From Nocardia puris (GTDB lineage Bacteria > Actinomycetota > Actinomycetes > Mycobacteriales > Mycobacteriaceae), in contig NZ_QNRE01000001.1 in assembly GCF_003315035.1 (NCBI RefSeq), forward strand, positions 283,224-347,223: a stretch of DNA of 64,000 nucleotides, written 5' to 3'. The notes beneath the pieces were generated by a model. That model had not been told where the DNA came from. It made no database searches and saw only the letters and a program-made list of their open reading frames with translations. Position 1 is the first letter of the stretch, and each line of letters starts with the position of its first letter. A program made the translations under genes and the position numbers. This document shows, piece by piece, positions 34,274 to 43,484 of the stretch.

Positions 34274-35157
34274 GATGCCACTCCGGCGAGCAGTCGCCCA
34301 TAAGCCCTGCGTGTCTCGGGCGCGAGCGCGGTGTGCCGGACGAGTTCACCGCGCGCCAGGTGCGGGTCGTAGGGCACCTCGGCGATATCGCGGACCCAGC
34401 CCGACAGGTGTTCGCGCAAATGGTCGGCAACCCGGGAATCGCCGCCCGGCTGCTGGTGCGAGACGACGATGGTGGCATCGCCGACGATGCCGTTGCCCTG
34501 CCCCTCGCTCGACTCGCCGAACTGGTCGTCGAGCCACTCCAGCGTGACGCGCAGCCGGTTCGCCGCGTCGGGGCGCGACGGGATCGCGAGGATGAGCGCG
34601 ACATCGGCGTCGTCGAGCAGCGGGCGCAACTGGCGGCCCGCGATCGGGCTGCCGCCGTCGTATACGGCGGTGAAGCCCGCGACCTCCACGGCGCGCGCGA
34701 CCGTGAGGTAGGTGGCGCGCCTGCGCAGCGGCGTCTCGTCGCGCCACAGCAGGCCGATGCCCGAGGTGGCGCGCGACAGGCATTCCTTGAGCGGCGCCGG
34801 TTCGTCGTCGCCGCGCCCGTACAGCCAGGATTGCAGGCTGATCGGGTGCAGGTGCTCGTCGGCGCCGCGCAGCGCCAGATCGCTGCCCGCGGCCGTCGCG
34901 TCCACCGCCACGGTCGGCGTGCCCGCCGCGCCCAGTTCCCCCGCGATGCCCAGCGCCGTGGTGGTGGTGCCCGCGCCGCCGCAGCCGCCCACCACCAGGA
35001 TCGGGCGCTGCCCTGGATCGCCGTCCCCGCCGTCCCCGCCGTCGTCGCCGCGCTTGCCGCGCCGCAGTCGTACCACCGGAGCCTTGGCGCGCGCCTGGCG
35101 TCCCGGCGGGGCGCCCTCGGCGGCCTCGTCGAGCCAGCGGCTCCAGTCCTCTCCCAT
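34270..35157 (-). CDS. ParA/MinD-like NTPase of the T4SS-like operon
   Basis: A 295-residue protein. After a 50-residue charged N-terminus with a Gly/Asp-rich linker comes the P-loop VGGCGGAGTTTTALG (about 56-70), in ParA/MinD position but with Thr where the Walker lysine is usual. Switch-like segments AVDATAAGSDLALRG and VYDGGSPIAGRQ follow, and then PSRPDAANRL. Such proteins position machinery or pili at the membrane (CpaE is a related lysine-variant case). It is encoded 16 bp after the bitopic protein gene, and its stop overlaps the DUF6668-like start. Confidence 0.75.
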   Translation of the reverse strand: MGEDWSRWLDEAAEGAPPGRQARAKAPVVRLRRGKRGDDGGDGGDGDPGQRPILVVGGCGGAGTTTTALGIAGELGAAGTPTVAVDATAAGSDLALRGADEHLHPISLQSWLYGRGDDEPAPLKECLSRATSGIGLLWRDETPLRRRATYLTVARAVEVAGFTAVYDGGSPIAGRQLRPLLDDADVALILAIPSRPDAANRLRVTLEWLDDQFGESSEGQGNGIVGDATIVVSHQQPGGDSRVADHLREHLSGWVRDIAEVPYDPHLARGELVRHTALAPETRRAYGRLLAGVAS

Positions 35158-35173
35158 CGTTCTCAGCTCTCTT

Positions 35174-36103
35174 TCATCCGGCCGTGATGCCCGTGATCAG
35201 GGTGCGGCCGCCGATCACCGCGGTGGTGACCGTCTGCTTGTTGTACGTGGCCGGCGCGCCGCCCGGCCGGTACTCGGTGACCTCCACCGAGTACGTGTGC
35301 TCGCCCACCGTCGCGATGCGCACGCAGTGCGTGGTGCCCGCGGGGACGCTGTCGATGCCGCGCTGGATGAGCGGCGCGGGCGAGATGGGCGCGTCCGGCG
35401 CGACCACCGCCCTGGCCCGCTCGCCGGAACGCTCGACGTAGTAGGCGTACTGGAAGGCCAGGATGGCGTCGGGGCCGGAGTGGGTGCCGCCGGATTCGGC
35501 GCTGCGCACGATCCGGTCCCTCCGCTCCGCCTGGCAGCCGGAGGTGATGCCCGCCTGCGCGCTGCCCGCGGTGAACTGCATCGGCGGCGTCATGGGCGCG
35601 GTGGCCGCCCGCTGGCCCGAGGACTGCACCAGGTACAGCGCGCCCGCGGCGGCCAGGGCCAGCAGCACGATCGCGACGATCAGCACGACCACCACGCGCC
35701 CGCGCCGCGAGGCGGGATGCTCACGCAGCGACCGGGGCTGCGGCTCGCGCTCGCGCAGGGGTTCGTCGTCGTAGTCGTCGTCCTCCGGCCACGGGAAGTG
35801 CACGACCGCGCCGTCGCGCGGGGTGTAGTCGTCGTCGGGGCCGGGCGCGCGGTCGGCGACCCAGTCCGACCAGCCGCCGGTGAACTCGCTGCGCCGGGTG
35901 GGCAGATCCGCGGGGATCTCGTTGCGGGCGCGGGCTTCCTCGGGGTCGACCTCGGTCTCGCGAATGTAGTGCGGATACCGTGCCGGGCCCTCGTCCTCGG
36001 GGTCGTCCAGGCGCGCCTGATCCTGCTGCGGTGCGGTCGGCGCGCCCGTGTCGGGCTCGAGGGCGTCGTACCATCGCGACAGGTTTTTGTACGACTTCAA
36101 CAT
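35174..36103 (-). CDS. Bitopic membrane protein at the start of the T4SS-like gene set
   Basis: A 309-residue protein from ATG 36103 (MLKSYKNLSRWYDALE), with a G-rich ribosome-binding region upstream. Residues 1-130 are cytoplasmic and acidic with many Pro, Arg and Asp (PWPEDDDYDDEPLRERE). One TM helix lies at about 137-158 (VVVVLIVAIVLLALAAAGAL). The external domain has two Cys, a FQYAYYVERSGERARAVVAPD segment and a beta-rich end (HTYSVEVTEYRPGG). It may be another VirB8-type or scaffold subunit; no catalytic motif is seen. I do not recognise a named family with certainty. Confidence 0.6.
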   Translation of the reverse strand: MLKSYKNLSRWYDALEPDTGAPTAPQQDQARLDDPEDEGPARYPHYIRETEVDPEEARARNEIPADLPTRRSEFTGGWSDWVADRAPGPDDDYTPRDGAVVHFPWPEDDDYDDEPLREREPQPRSLREHPASRRGRVVVVLIVAIVLLALAAAGALYLVQSSGQRAATAPMTPPMQFTAGSAQAGITSGCQAERRDRIVRSAESGGTHSGPDAILAFQYAYYVERSGERARAVVAPDAPISPAPLIQRGIDSVPAGTTHCVRIATVGEHTYSVEVTEYRPGGAPATYNKQTVTTAVIGGRTLITGITAG

Positions 36104-36156
36104 TCCCCCATTCCCGCAGAGAGCACGTGATATCGCATCGTCGGACCTCTCGGCGA

Positions 36157-37788
36157 TCAGTTCGTGGAGAACGGGTAGGCGTTGGCGTCGGTGCCGGGTC
36201 GCTCGGTGGGCGGAATCGAGGTCACGCCCCCGGATGAGGCGCCATCGGCTCCTGTCCCGAACGGAAATTGTCCCGTACCGGACGAATTCGGCGTAGCCGA
36301 CGCGCCGGAACCGCCCCCTGAGAATCCGGTGGGCGGCGCGGGGAGCCGCCCCTGCGGTGCGGCGCCGCCGCCGAAGCGGTCGGCCAGGTCGCGGGCCAGT
36401 GCCGCGAACCAATCGGCCACGAAGCGGGTCGGCGCGTCTCCGTTGGCGGCCACCGCCGCGGTGCTGTACGCGCCGTGGCGCTGCACCGTGTCCCAGTACC
36501 GCACCCAGGTGGTGAGGTCCAGGAGTTCGCGATTGTCGGTGATGTTCTGTACCACGGCCTGGTACGCCTGGTTCACCAGGCGGGACACCGTGGTGGGGGG
36601 CACGAGCTGCGTCGTGGCGTCGATGAGCCGCGCGCCGAGCAGGAACAGTCCCGCGGCCGGGTTGGTCAGGCCCGCGGTGGCCAGCTCCGAGATGGCCGCC
36701 GGGTTGAGGACCGAGCGCACCACCGTGGTGACCGCGTTGAGCCCGATCACCCCGACTTTGAGCACGGCGCGGAAGGCGGCGTTCAGGTCCAGCGGGGTGC
36801 GCGGATCGGAGGCCTCGGCGAGGCGCTGCGAGATCGACTTCTGCGGCGAGAGCGACAGATTCGCGATCGTGGAGCCCTGCACGTCGTTGTTCACGACGGC
36901 GCTCGCGGTCTTGATCGAGGTGTACGCCAGCGCCTGCGCGATGGAGGTGAGCGAGGCGATCGGATCGCCGCCGCTGACCTTCGCCTGGCCCGCGACGCCG
37001 GCCACGGCCTTGAGGATGGGCGCGCCTTCCGGTGCGTCGCACGCGAGATCGCCCGCGGCGCAGAAGCTCGCGACGCGGCCGGTGAGCGCGGCGAAGTTGG
37101 GCGCGACATCGCGGTCGGGGGCGATGCCGCCGCCGCTGACCGGCGTCTGCGGCAGCGCCGCGATGGTGGCGACGCGCTCGCCCGCCGTGCCCGGCGCGGG
37201 ATCGGGGGTGTGCTTTCCGGGCGAACCGGGGAACAGGGGCGCTCCGGGGTTGCGGGTGGGATCGGCGAACAAGGCGACGGCCGCGACCTTCTCGGCGGGC
37301 AGCACGCCGCGGCCCTGGCCGATCTCCTGCGCGAACAGGGACGCCACGTGCGCGCCCTGCGAGTAGCCGACGATCGCGAACCGGGTGTCGGCGCAGCGGG
37401 CGGCGACGTCGCGCGCCATGTCCCGCAGCCTGGTCAACCCGCCTTGCACGGACTCCGCGTAGGGCACCGGGGCGCCGCCGGTGAAGCCGCCGAATCCGGA
37501 TTCGTAGGGCACGTACGCGCGCGCCACCAGGCTCGGGTCGGCGGCCCTGGCCAGCAGCGGCATGAAGACGGTGGAGAGCATGCCGGTGTCGGTGGTGGGC
37601 GCCGCGTCGGGCGAGGATTCCCCCGTGCCCTGAATACCCAAGGCGTACAGGGCGGGACAGCCGGCGACCGGCAGGGTCGGGCTCGCGGAATCCGGCGGAT
37701 CGGCGTACGCGGAACCGGCCGTCGCGGTGGCGACGGCGACGGTGGTCGCTGCCACCAGTCCCGCGAGTCGTACCGAATGATCAGTCAT
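36157..37788 (-). CDS. Secreted cutinase-family esterase with a large insertion
   Basis: A 543-residue exported alpha/beta hydrolase. I use ATG 37788 (MTDHSVRLAGL) rather than the TTG at 37800. The signal peptide runs to about residue 29 (SAYA). The nucleophile Ser143 is in VGYSQG, the Asp is Asp247 in FCAAGDLACD, and the His is most likely His438 in QRHGAYSTAAV. About 190 mostly helical residues are inserted between Asp and His, where ordinary cutinases have about 15. A 70-residue Gly/Ser/Pro tail follows. Mycobacterial cutinase-like proteins cleave lipids and mycolate esters. It is the first gene of the minus-strand run, 53 bp before the T4SS-like genes, and may loosen the mycomembrane for them (inference). 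Confidence 0.8.
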   Translation of the reverse strand: MTDHSVRLAGLVAATTVAVATATAGSAYADPPDSASPTLPVAGCPALYALGIQGTGESSPDAAPTTDTGMLSTVFMPLLARAADPSLVARAYVPYESGFGGFTGGAPVPYAESVQGGLTRLRDMARDVAARCADTRFAIVGYSQGAHVASLFAQEIGQGRGVLPAEKVAAVALFADPTRNPGAPLFPGSPGKHTPDPAPGTAGERVATIAALPQTPVSGGGIAPDRDVAPNFAALTGRVASFCAAGDLACDAPEGAPILKAVAGVAGQAKVSGGDPIASLTSIAQALAYTSIKTASAVVNNDVQGSTIANLSLSPQKSISQRLAEASDPRTPLDLNAAFRAVLKVGVIGLNAVTTVVRSVLNPAAISELATAGLTNPAAGLFLLGARLIDATTQLVPPTTVSRLVNQAYQAVVQNITDNRELLDLTTWVRYWDTVQRHGAYSTAAVAANGDAPTRFVADWFAALARDLADRFGGGAAPQGRLPAPPTGFSGGGSGASATPNSSGTGQFPFGTGADGASSGGVTSIPPTERPGTDANAYPFSTN

Positions 37789-38354
37789 AGCGATCCGCAA
37801 TCAGTTCCCGTTGCCGCGACTACCCTCAACGCCATGAAACGCAATAGACCGTAACAGATTCCGGCTATTACTGTCGCACCTGCGAAAACTTTCCGCGAAA
37901 GGTGGCAGCCTACCCGATATATCCGGGCGTGACCCGGAACTCGACCCGGCAAGTTTCCGATCGGCGCACGCGAGAGTGCCACGGGGAGACCGAAATTCGC
38001 CAAATATTTGCCAGAGTGGCCGGAGTGTGGTCGGCAAACCTGCGGCCCGCCGGCGACTCGACCGGTGGGCACCCGACCCGGAAGCACCTTGCGATGGTAG
38101 ACCCGATCGCACACGGATGAGACCGCTATCCCACGATGTGGACGTACTGACATGGTCCCGGACAACTGACCGCACGATAGGAAGTCAGCCGCGTCAGGCG
38201 ACGCTGTCCGGGTTCGTCACACCAGGCCGCGAGACACCCCGAATCGACGGTGGCACAACACCATCGGGGCCCGCGATGCCGAGACGCGCACGGCGGGAAC
38301 GTGACCGGCGCGCTCACCCCGCGAGCCGCACCGGGCGGGCATTGCGCGCCCGGA
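37789..38354. other. 566-bp intergenic region upstream of the cutinase/T4SS run
   Basis: No gene is supported on either strand. It must hold the promoter for the cutinase gene; on the minus strand a TACGGT element lies about 65 nt upstream of the ATG and could be its -10 box. Base composition is more AT-rich near 37860-37930 than in neighbours. The relA-proximal end carries the relA terminator hairpin. No tRNA or attachment repeat is seen. Confidence 0.4.
38331..38353 (-). terminator. Probable terminator after relA
   Basis: A 7-bp GC stem (CCGGGCG at 38331-38337 and CGCCCGG at 38347-38353) with a 9-nt loop, directly downstream of the relA stop codon on the minus strand. Confidence 0.5.
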
Positions 38355-40763
38355 TCAGGTAGCCGACGTCACGCGGTAGACGTCGTACACGCCCTCCACG
38401 TTGCGCACCACGTTCAGCAGGTGCCCGAGGTGCTTCGGATCGCCCATCTCGAAGGTGAATTTGCTGATCGCCACGCGGTCGCCGTGCGTGGTGACCGACG
38501 CGGACAGGATGTTCACCTTCTCGTCGGCCAGCACCTTGGTCACGTCGGACAGCAACCTGGTGCGGTCCAGCGCCTCGATCTGGATGGCCACCAGGAACAC
38601 CGACGAGGGTGAGGGCGCCCACTCCACGTCGATGATCCGCTCGGCCTGTTCCTGCAACGACCCGGCGTTGGTGCAGTCGGTGCGGTGCACGCTCACCGCG
38701 CCGCCGCGGGTCACGAAGCCCAGGATCTCGTCGCCCGGCACCGGGGTGCAGCACTTGGCCAGCTTGGCCACCGTGCCCGGCGCGCCGGGAATGAGCACGC
38801 CCGCGTCGCCCGTGACGCGCTGACGGCTCGGCGTGGTGGACGGCGTGGACCGCTCGGCGAGCTCGTTCTCCACGTCGCCGATGCCGCCGAGCTGGGCCAT
38901 GAGCCGCTGCACCACGTGGTGCGCGGAGACCTGGTGCTCGCCGACGGCGGTGTAGAGCGTGGAGATGTCGGAGTAGTGCAGTTCGTGCGCGACCGCCGTC
39001 ATCGCGTCCACGCTCATCAGGCGTTGCAGCGGCAGCCCGACGCGGCGGACCTCCTTGGAGATCTGCTCCTTGCCGCTCTCGAGCGCCTCCTCGCGGCGCT
39101 CCTTGGCGAACCACTGCCGGATCTTGGCCTTGGCGCGCGGGGAGACGACGAAGTTCTGCCAGTCGCGGCTGGGGCCCGCGTTCTGCGCCTTGGAGGTGAA
39201 AACCTCGACCACTTCACCGTTTTCGAGCTGGCGCTCCAGCGCGACCAACCGGCCGTTCACGCGCGCGCCGATGCAGCGGTGGCCCACCTCGGTGTGCACG
39301 GCGTAGGCGAAGTCGACCGGCGTGGACTTCTGCGGCAGCGTGATCACATCGCCCTTCGGCGTGAACACGAAGATCTCCGGCGACTTCAGGTCGAAGCGCA
39401 GCGACTCCAGGAACTCGGCCGGATCGGCGGCCTCCCGCTGCCAGTCGAGCAGCTGGCGCATCCAGGCCATGTCGTCGACCTCGGCGGAGTCGCCGGAGTG
39501 CCTGCCCTTGGTCTCCTTGTAGCGCCAGTGCGCGGCGATGCCGAACTCCGCCGTCCGGTGCATATCCTGGGTGCGGATCTGCACTTCCAGCGGCTTGCCG
39601 TCGGGCCCGACGACGGTGGTGTGCAGCGACTGGTAGACGCCGTAGCGCGGCTGGGCGATGTAGTCCTTGAACCGGCCCGCCATCGGCTGCCACAGCGAGT
39701 GCACCACGCCGACCGCGGCGTAGCAGTCGCGCACCTCGTCGCACAGGATGCGGATGCCGACCAGGTCGTGGATGTCGTCGAAGTCCTTACCTTTGACGAT
39801 CATCTTCTGGTAGATCGACCAGTAGTGCTTCGGGCGGCCCTCGACGATCGCGTTGATGCGGGACGCGGCCAGCGTGTTGACGATCTCGGCGCGCACCTTG
39901 GCCAGGTAGGTGTCGCGCGAGGGCGCGCGGTCGGCCACCAGGCGCACGATCTCGTCGTACTTCTTGGGGTGCAGGATCGCGAACGCGAGGTCCTCGAGCT
40001 CCCATTTGACCGTGGCCATGCCGAGGCGGTGGGCCAGCGGGGCGATGACCTCGAGGGTTTCCTTGGCCTTCTTGGCCTGCTTCTCCGGCGGCAGGAAGCG
40101 CATGGTGCGCATGTTGTGCAGGCGGTCGGCCACCTTGATCACCAGCACGCGCGGATCGCGGGCCATCGCGATGATCATCTTGCGGATGGTCTCGGCCTCG
40201 GCGGCGGCGCCCAGGTTGACCTTGTCCAGCTTGGTGACGCCGTCGACCAGGTGGGCGACCTCTTCGCCGAAGTCGGCGGTGAGCTGCTCCACGGAGTAGC
40301 CGGTGTCCTCGACGGTGTCGTGCAGCAGGGCGGCCACCAGCGTGGTGGTGTCCATACCGAGTTCGGCGAGGATGTTCGCGACGGCCAGCGGGTGGGTGAT
40401 GTAGGGGTCGCCCGACTTGCGGAACTGGTGGGCGTGGCGCTCGTCGGCCACGTCGAAGGCCCGCTGGAGCAGGTTCAGGTTGGCCTTCGGGTACAGCTCA
40501 CGGTGCACGGTGGCCAGCGGCTCGAGCACCGGCTTGACCGCCGCGATGCCGCGCTGACCGGTCATCCGGCGGGCCAGGCGGGCGCGCACGCGGCGCGAGG
40601 CCGAGGTGGGCACGGCCGCCGTGGCGCCGGGCTGGCGCTGCGGCATGGTGTTCGGCGTCACCTTGGGCGCGGGCGAACTCACCGAGGTGGGCGCCGTGCC
40701 GTTCGCCTTCGAGGCGGTACCCGCCGATTGCTCGACATTCGCCTCGACCGAGTGCTGAGTCAT
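38355..40763 (-). CDS. relA: Bifunctional (p)ppGpp synthetase/hydrolase RelA/SpoT (Rsh)
   Basis: An 802-residue stringent-response enzyme with the actinobacterial Rel layout. A Ser/Pro-rich N-terminus precedes the HD hydrolase domain ([12 protein letters not shown] near 147-158), then the synthetase domain ([13 protein letters not shown] near 307-319 and [16 protein letters not shown]), a TGS domain ([14 protein letters not shown]), and a C-terminal ACT domain ([15 protein letters not shown]). It makes and degrades (p)ppGpp in response to starvation and ribosome state. ATG 40763. In M. tuberculosis relA (Rv2583c) follows ppiB directly; here about 19 kb lies between them. Confidence 0.97.
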   Translation of the reverse strand: MTQHSVEANVEQSAGTASKANGTAPTSVSSPAPKVTPNTMPQRQPGATAAVPTSASRRVRARLARRMTGQRGIAAVKPVLEPLATVHRELYPKANLNLLQRAFDVADERHAHQFRKSGDPYITHPLAVANILAELGMDTTTLVAALLHDTVEDTGYSVEQLTADFGEEVAHLVDGVTKLDKVNLGAAAEAETIRKMIIAMARDPRVLVIKVADRLHNMRTMRFLPPEKQAKKAKETLEVIAPLAHRLGMATVKWELEDLAFAILHPKKYDEIVRLVADRAPSRDTYLAKVRAEIVNTLAASRINAIVEGRPKHYWSIYQKMIVKGKDFDDIHDLVGIRILCDEVRDCYAAVGVVHSLWQPMAGRFKDYIAQPRYGVYQSLHTTVVGPDGKPLEVQIRTQDMHRTAEFGIAAHWRYKETKGRHSGDSAEVDDMAWMRQLLDWQREAADPAEFLESLRFDLKSPEIFVFTPKGDVITLPQKSTPVDFAYAVHTEVGHRCIGARVNGRLVALERQLENGEVVEVFTSKAQNAGPSRDWQNFVVSPRAKAKIRQWFAKERREEALESGKEQISKEVRRVGLPLQRLMSVDAMTAVAHELHYSDISTLYTAVGEHQVSAHHVVQRLMAQLGGIGDVENELAERSTPSTTPSRQRVTGDAGVLIPGAPGTVAKLAKCCTPVPGDEILGFVTRGGAVSVHRTDCTNAGSLQEQAERIIDVEWAPSPSSVFLVAIQIEALDRTRLLSDVTKVLADEKVNILSASVTTHGDRVAISKFTFEMGDPKHLGHLLNVVRNVEGVYDVYRVTSAT

Positions 40764-40946
40764 GCCACCACCTCTCCACGCCGCGATCGGAACACCCTAA
40801 CCGACCGCTGCAACCGCCCAGACCACAACTTTAGTCCCCCGGGCGACACGCCGTCCGACGCGCGGAAGAAGCGGGCCGAACCGTGCCCGTCCCGTGGCCG
40901 GCGCGGGAGTGCGCAGCGGCCTCGACGATGCGGATGCCGGACGCCC

Positions 40947-41411
40947 TCACCTCGGCGGGGATATCGGGGCCGGGTCCGAGAACCGCTCCCTGAGGCGAGC
41001 GCACAGGCGCTCGAGCGCATCCGTATCGAAGGGCGGGGCGTCGGCCCACAAGTCCGGCGAGTGCCACGGCACGTCGTCCGGGGTGTCGTGGTCCCGGGCG
41101 AAAACGTGCTGGTGGAAGTGCTCCCAGGTGATGCCGGTGATCTTGGAGAACACGTACCGGGGCGCGAGTTCGCGGCGCAGGACGCGCGCGGCGCGCGCCG
41201 CCGCCTGCCCGATCGCGGCGCCCTCGGCATCGGTCAGATCGGGGAAGCCGCCGGTGGTGTGCCGACGGGGTTCCACGAACAGATAGCCGGGCAGCCGGCC
41301 CTCCGACAGCGGACGGTGCGTGACGACCACGAGGTCGTCCTCGAACAGCACCGGCCCCACCAGTGGACCCTCACCCCGATGCTTGGCGCAGATATCGCAT
41401 GGTCTCCCCAC
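40947..41411 (-). CDS. HIT family hydrolase/transferase
   Basis: A 154-residue protein if started at the GTG at 41411 (VGRPCDICAKH); an in-frame GTG at 41456 would add 15 residues of atypical sequence, and neither start has a clear Shine-Dalgarno sequence. The N-terminal CDIC pair may bind zinc. The histidine triad WEHFHQHVF (HxHxH) is near residues 112-120, preceded by a Gly-rich turn. HIT proteins hydrolyse or transfer nucleoside 5'-phosphate groups (AMP, Ap4A, FHIT-like). It is upstream of relA on the same strand, with a 183-bp gap containing no gene. Confidence 0.8.
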   Translation of the reverse strand: MGRPCDICAKHRGEGPLVGPVLFEDDLVVVTHRPLSEGRLPGYLFVEPRRHTTGGFPDLTDAEGAAIGQAAARAARVLRRELAPRYVFSKITGITWEHFHQHVFARDHDTPDDVPWHSPDLWADAPPFDTDALERLCARLRERFSDPAPISPPR

Positions 41412-41585
41412 CGCTCGAGAATAGAGCGGCGCGCCCCGTCGGACCCACCCATTCACTTCGGACGAGTCGAACGCGCCGGACGGGCCTCGCCTCGGGCGCG
41501 GACCACGTCGAGACCGGACAGCGAGGTCGGTCGCTCAGGGGCACAGCCGAAGAGGTGACGCGAGCACTCGGCGGCAGGTGTGTGC

Positions 41586-42212
41586 CTACTCTCCCGGCTC
41601 GAACGCCCAGACGGCGGCGGGACGGCCGGTGGCCCGGGTACGGCGGCGCTCTTCGGTGCGGTGCAGGCCGGGCACGGCGGCGAGGGTGCGGTTCAGGTTG
41701 GCGGGGTCGGGGCGCGTGCCGAGCAGCGAGGCGGCCAGGTCGACGGCGCGGGTGGCGGGGAATTCGGGTCCGAGCAGGGCGCGGGTGAAGGCCACGTCCT
41801 TCCACAGCAGCCGGGCCAGCAAGCCGCGGGCGACCTCGAGGATGCGGTTGTGGTCGAACGCCAGCGCGGGCACCTCGTCGAACGGCACCCAGTCGGCGGG
41901 ACCCTCGTGCGGGGCGACGACCGCCCACATCGCGAGGGAGAGGGTGGGGCCGCGGGGATCGCGGTTGGGTTCGTCGAAGGTGATCAGCTGACCGACCGCG
42001 CCGATCGCCGCCTCCGGCACCCCGAGTTTCGTGTGCACGGCGCGGCGAGCGGCCACCGCCAGCCGCTCGCCGCGCCCGAGCAGCACGCCGGGCAGGGCGA
42101 GTTCGCCGGTGAAGGGTTCGTGGGCGCGGGGCGCGACGCCGAGGGTGACGCCGGCGTCGTCCGCCCAGAACCGCAGCGCCACCACGTCGACCGAGACAAC
42201 GGATTGATCCAC
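41586..42212 (-). CDS. Nudix-fold protein with degenerate Nudix box, NrtR-like regulator candidate
   Basis: A 208-residue protein. The N-terminal half has the Nudix fold (LALPGVLLGRGERLAVAARRAVHTKLGV). Gly and the first Glu of the box remain, but the metal-binding REUXEE part reads RRAVHTK, so hydrolysis is unlikely. The C-terminal 80 residues (LLWKDVAFTRALLGPEF, LNRTLAAVPGLHRT, ending in basic residues and PAAVWAFEPG) resemble the winged-helix domain of Nudix regulators of the NrtR type. It is the third gene of an operon with a PurA-like enzyme and a VWA protein and may control it through the palindrome at 44453-44473. Regulatory role is inferred. Confidence 0.65.
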   Translation of the reverse strand: MDQSVVSVDVVALRFWADDAGVTLGVAPRAHEPFTGELALPGVLLGRGERLAVAARRAVHTKLGVPEAAIGAVGQLITFDEPNRDPRGPTLSLAMWAVVAPHEGPADWVPFDEVPALAFDHNRILEVARGLLARLLWKDVAFTRALLGPEFPATRAVDLAASLLGTRPDPANLNRTLAAVPGLHRTEERRRTRATGRPAAVWAFEPGE

Positions 42213-42227
42213 GACCGCCCATCCTCC

Positions 42228-43481
42228 TCAGGCGGCGGCCTCCGCGCGAGCCGGGGTGCGATCCGCGCGGTCGGGACCGCCGGCGGTGAGCACCACCGGC
42301 GCGCCGAGCGTGCGCTCGAACCACGAGATCCGGTCGGCCGGTAGTTCGGTGAGCACCGGCTCGGCGGTGGACAGCAGCTCGGTCAGCCGGCGCTGATGGT
42401 CGAGATCCTGCCACCGGCTGAGCGGCAGGTCCGTCACCACACCGCCGTCGGTCAGGTAACCGCTTGCCGCCCAGCCTGTTCCGGCGGCGTCGAGGTGGTT
42501 GACGGCCAACCCGTCGATCCCGCCGCACGCCGCGACGGCGTAGCGCAACAGGATCGGGTCCAGGTGCCCGAGCCGGAACCCGCCCTGGTAGCGCCCGAAC
42601 GTGTTGTGCGGCTCGGGAATATCCAGCGCGGCGTCCTCGGTGGGCAGCGGGCCCGCGCCGTGGCGGGTCTGGTAGGTCCTGGTCACGCCGAGCGTGTACG
42701 CGGTGGCGCCGATCTCGGCCAGCATCGCCCGCGCGTGGCGCGGCTCGACCGTCGACCAGGTGGTGTGCGGGTGGAATCCTCGCCACTCGTCCAGCAGGGC
42801 GCCCTGCGCGCCCTCGAACACCAACCGCCCGCGCCGCGCGAGCACCGCCAACTCCCCCTCGCCCACGATCCGCACCGCCGCGGCGAACTCGCGATACATG
42901 TCGACCAGGTCGTCGATCGGCTCGTACCGGTGCTCACTCGGCGCGATCAGCGCACCGTAATGCGCCGCCAGCGAACGCAATTTCGCCCGCAGCACTCTCG
43001 GATTCCGGCAGTCGCCCACGGTGGGCGCGTCCAATTCCAAGGCGTACGAGGCGGTTTCCCCGATTCCCCGTCCGCACGACCCGTGCCTGCGGTCCCCGCG
43101 CGCGTCCTCGCGCGCCCGGTTGGCCGCGATGTGGATCGGTGTGGTGAGCAACGCCCGCTCGTCGATTCGTATCAGCGACAACGGATCACGCACGCCACGT
43201 GCGGCCAAGCGCTCCGCCTCCGAGGCCAGCGCGATCGGTTCCACCAGCATGTGCCGCGACAGCAGGGTCGGCACGCCCGCGAAGGTCCCCGACCCGAACT
43301 GTGAAAACGTATGGTGCCGACCGCCGGTCACGACGTTGTGCGCGGCCTGCGCACCTCCGTTGAAGCGGACGACGGCGGACACCCCGCGTTCCGTGCGCCG
43401 CGCGCACAGCCAGTCCACCGTCGCCCCCTTCCCCGCGTCACCGAAACCCAGATCGACCACGATGATGTGCGGTTCGCTCAT
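42228..43481 (-). CDS. Divergent adenylosuccinate synthetase-like enzyme (PurA paralogue)
   Basis: A 417-residue PurA-fold protein. The N-terminal motif reads GFGDAGKGA against GDEGKGK in PurA: the catalytic Asp and the Lys are kept, Glu and the second Lys are Ala. NGGAQAAH keeps the second His. CGRGIGE, VFEGAQGALLDEW, and TRTYQTRHGAGPLPTE follow the PurA order. It should use GTP to join an amino acid to a purine- or nucleotide-like acceptor through a phosphorylated oxygen, but the substrates may differ from IMP and aspartate. It lies between a VWA gene (3-bp gap) and a degenerate Nudix gene (15-bp gap). A housekeeping purA would be elsewhere. Confidence 0.75.
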   Translation of the reverse strand: MSEPHIIVVDLGFGDAGKGATVDWLCARRTERGVSAVVRFNGGAQAAHNVVTGGRHHTFSQFGSGTFAGVPTLLSRHMLVEPIALASEAERLAARGVRDPLSLIRIDERALLTTPIHIAANRAREDARGDRRHGSCGRGIGETASYALELDAPTVGDCRNPRVLRAKLRSLAAHYGALIAPSEHRYEPIDDLVDMYREFAAAVRIVGEGELAVLARRGRLVFEGAQGALLDEWRGFHPHTTWSTVEPRHARAMLAEIGATAYTLGVTRTYQTRHGAGPLPTEDAALDIPEPHNTFGRYQGGFRLGHLDPILLRYAVAACGGIDGLAVNHLDAAGTGWAASGYLTDGGVVTDLPLSRWQDLDHQRRLTELLSTAEPVLTELPADRISWFERTLGAPVVLTAGGPDRADRTPARAEAAA

Positions 43482-43484
43482 CGC

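Noticed and set aside
20017..37788. Reading the whole block as an integrative conjugative element
   Set aside because: No integrase, relaxase, replication protein, tRNA target or flanking direct repeat could be found, so I call it only a type IV secretion-like locus.
37900..38300. A tRNA or small RNA gene in the region between the cutinase gene and relA
   Set aside because: No cloverleaf arms or conserved T-loop sequence could be fitted on either strand.
38685..41558. 957-codon + strand frame opposite relA
   Set aside because: A shadow of relA and the HIT gene; composition is that of an antisense frame.
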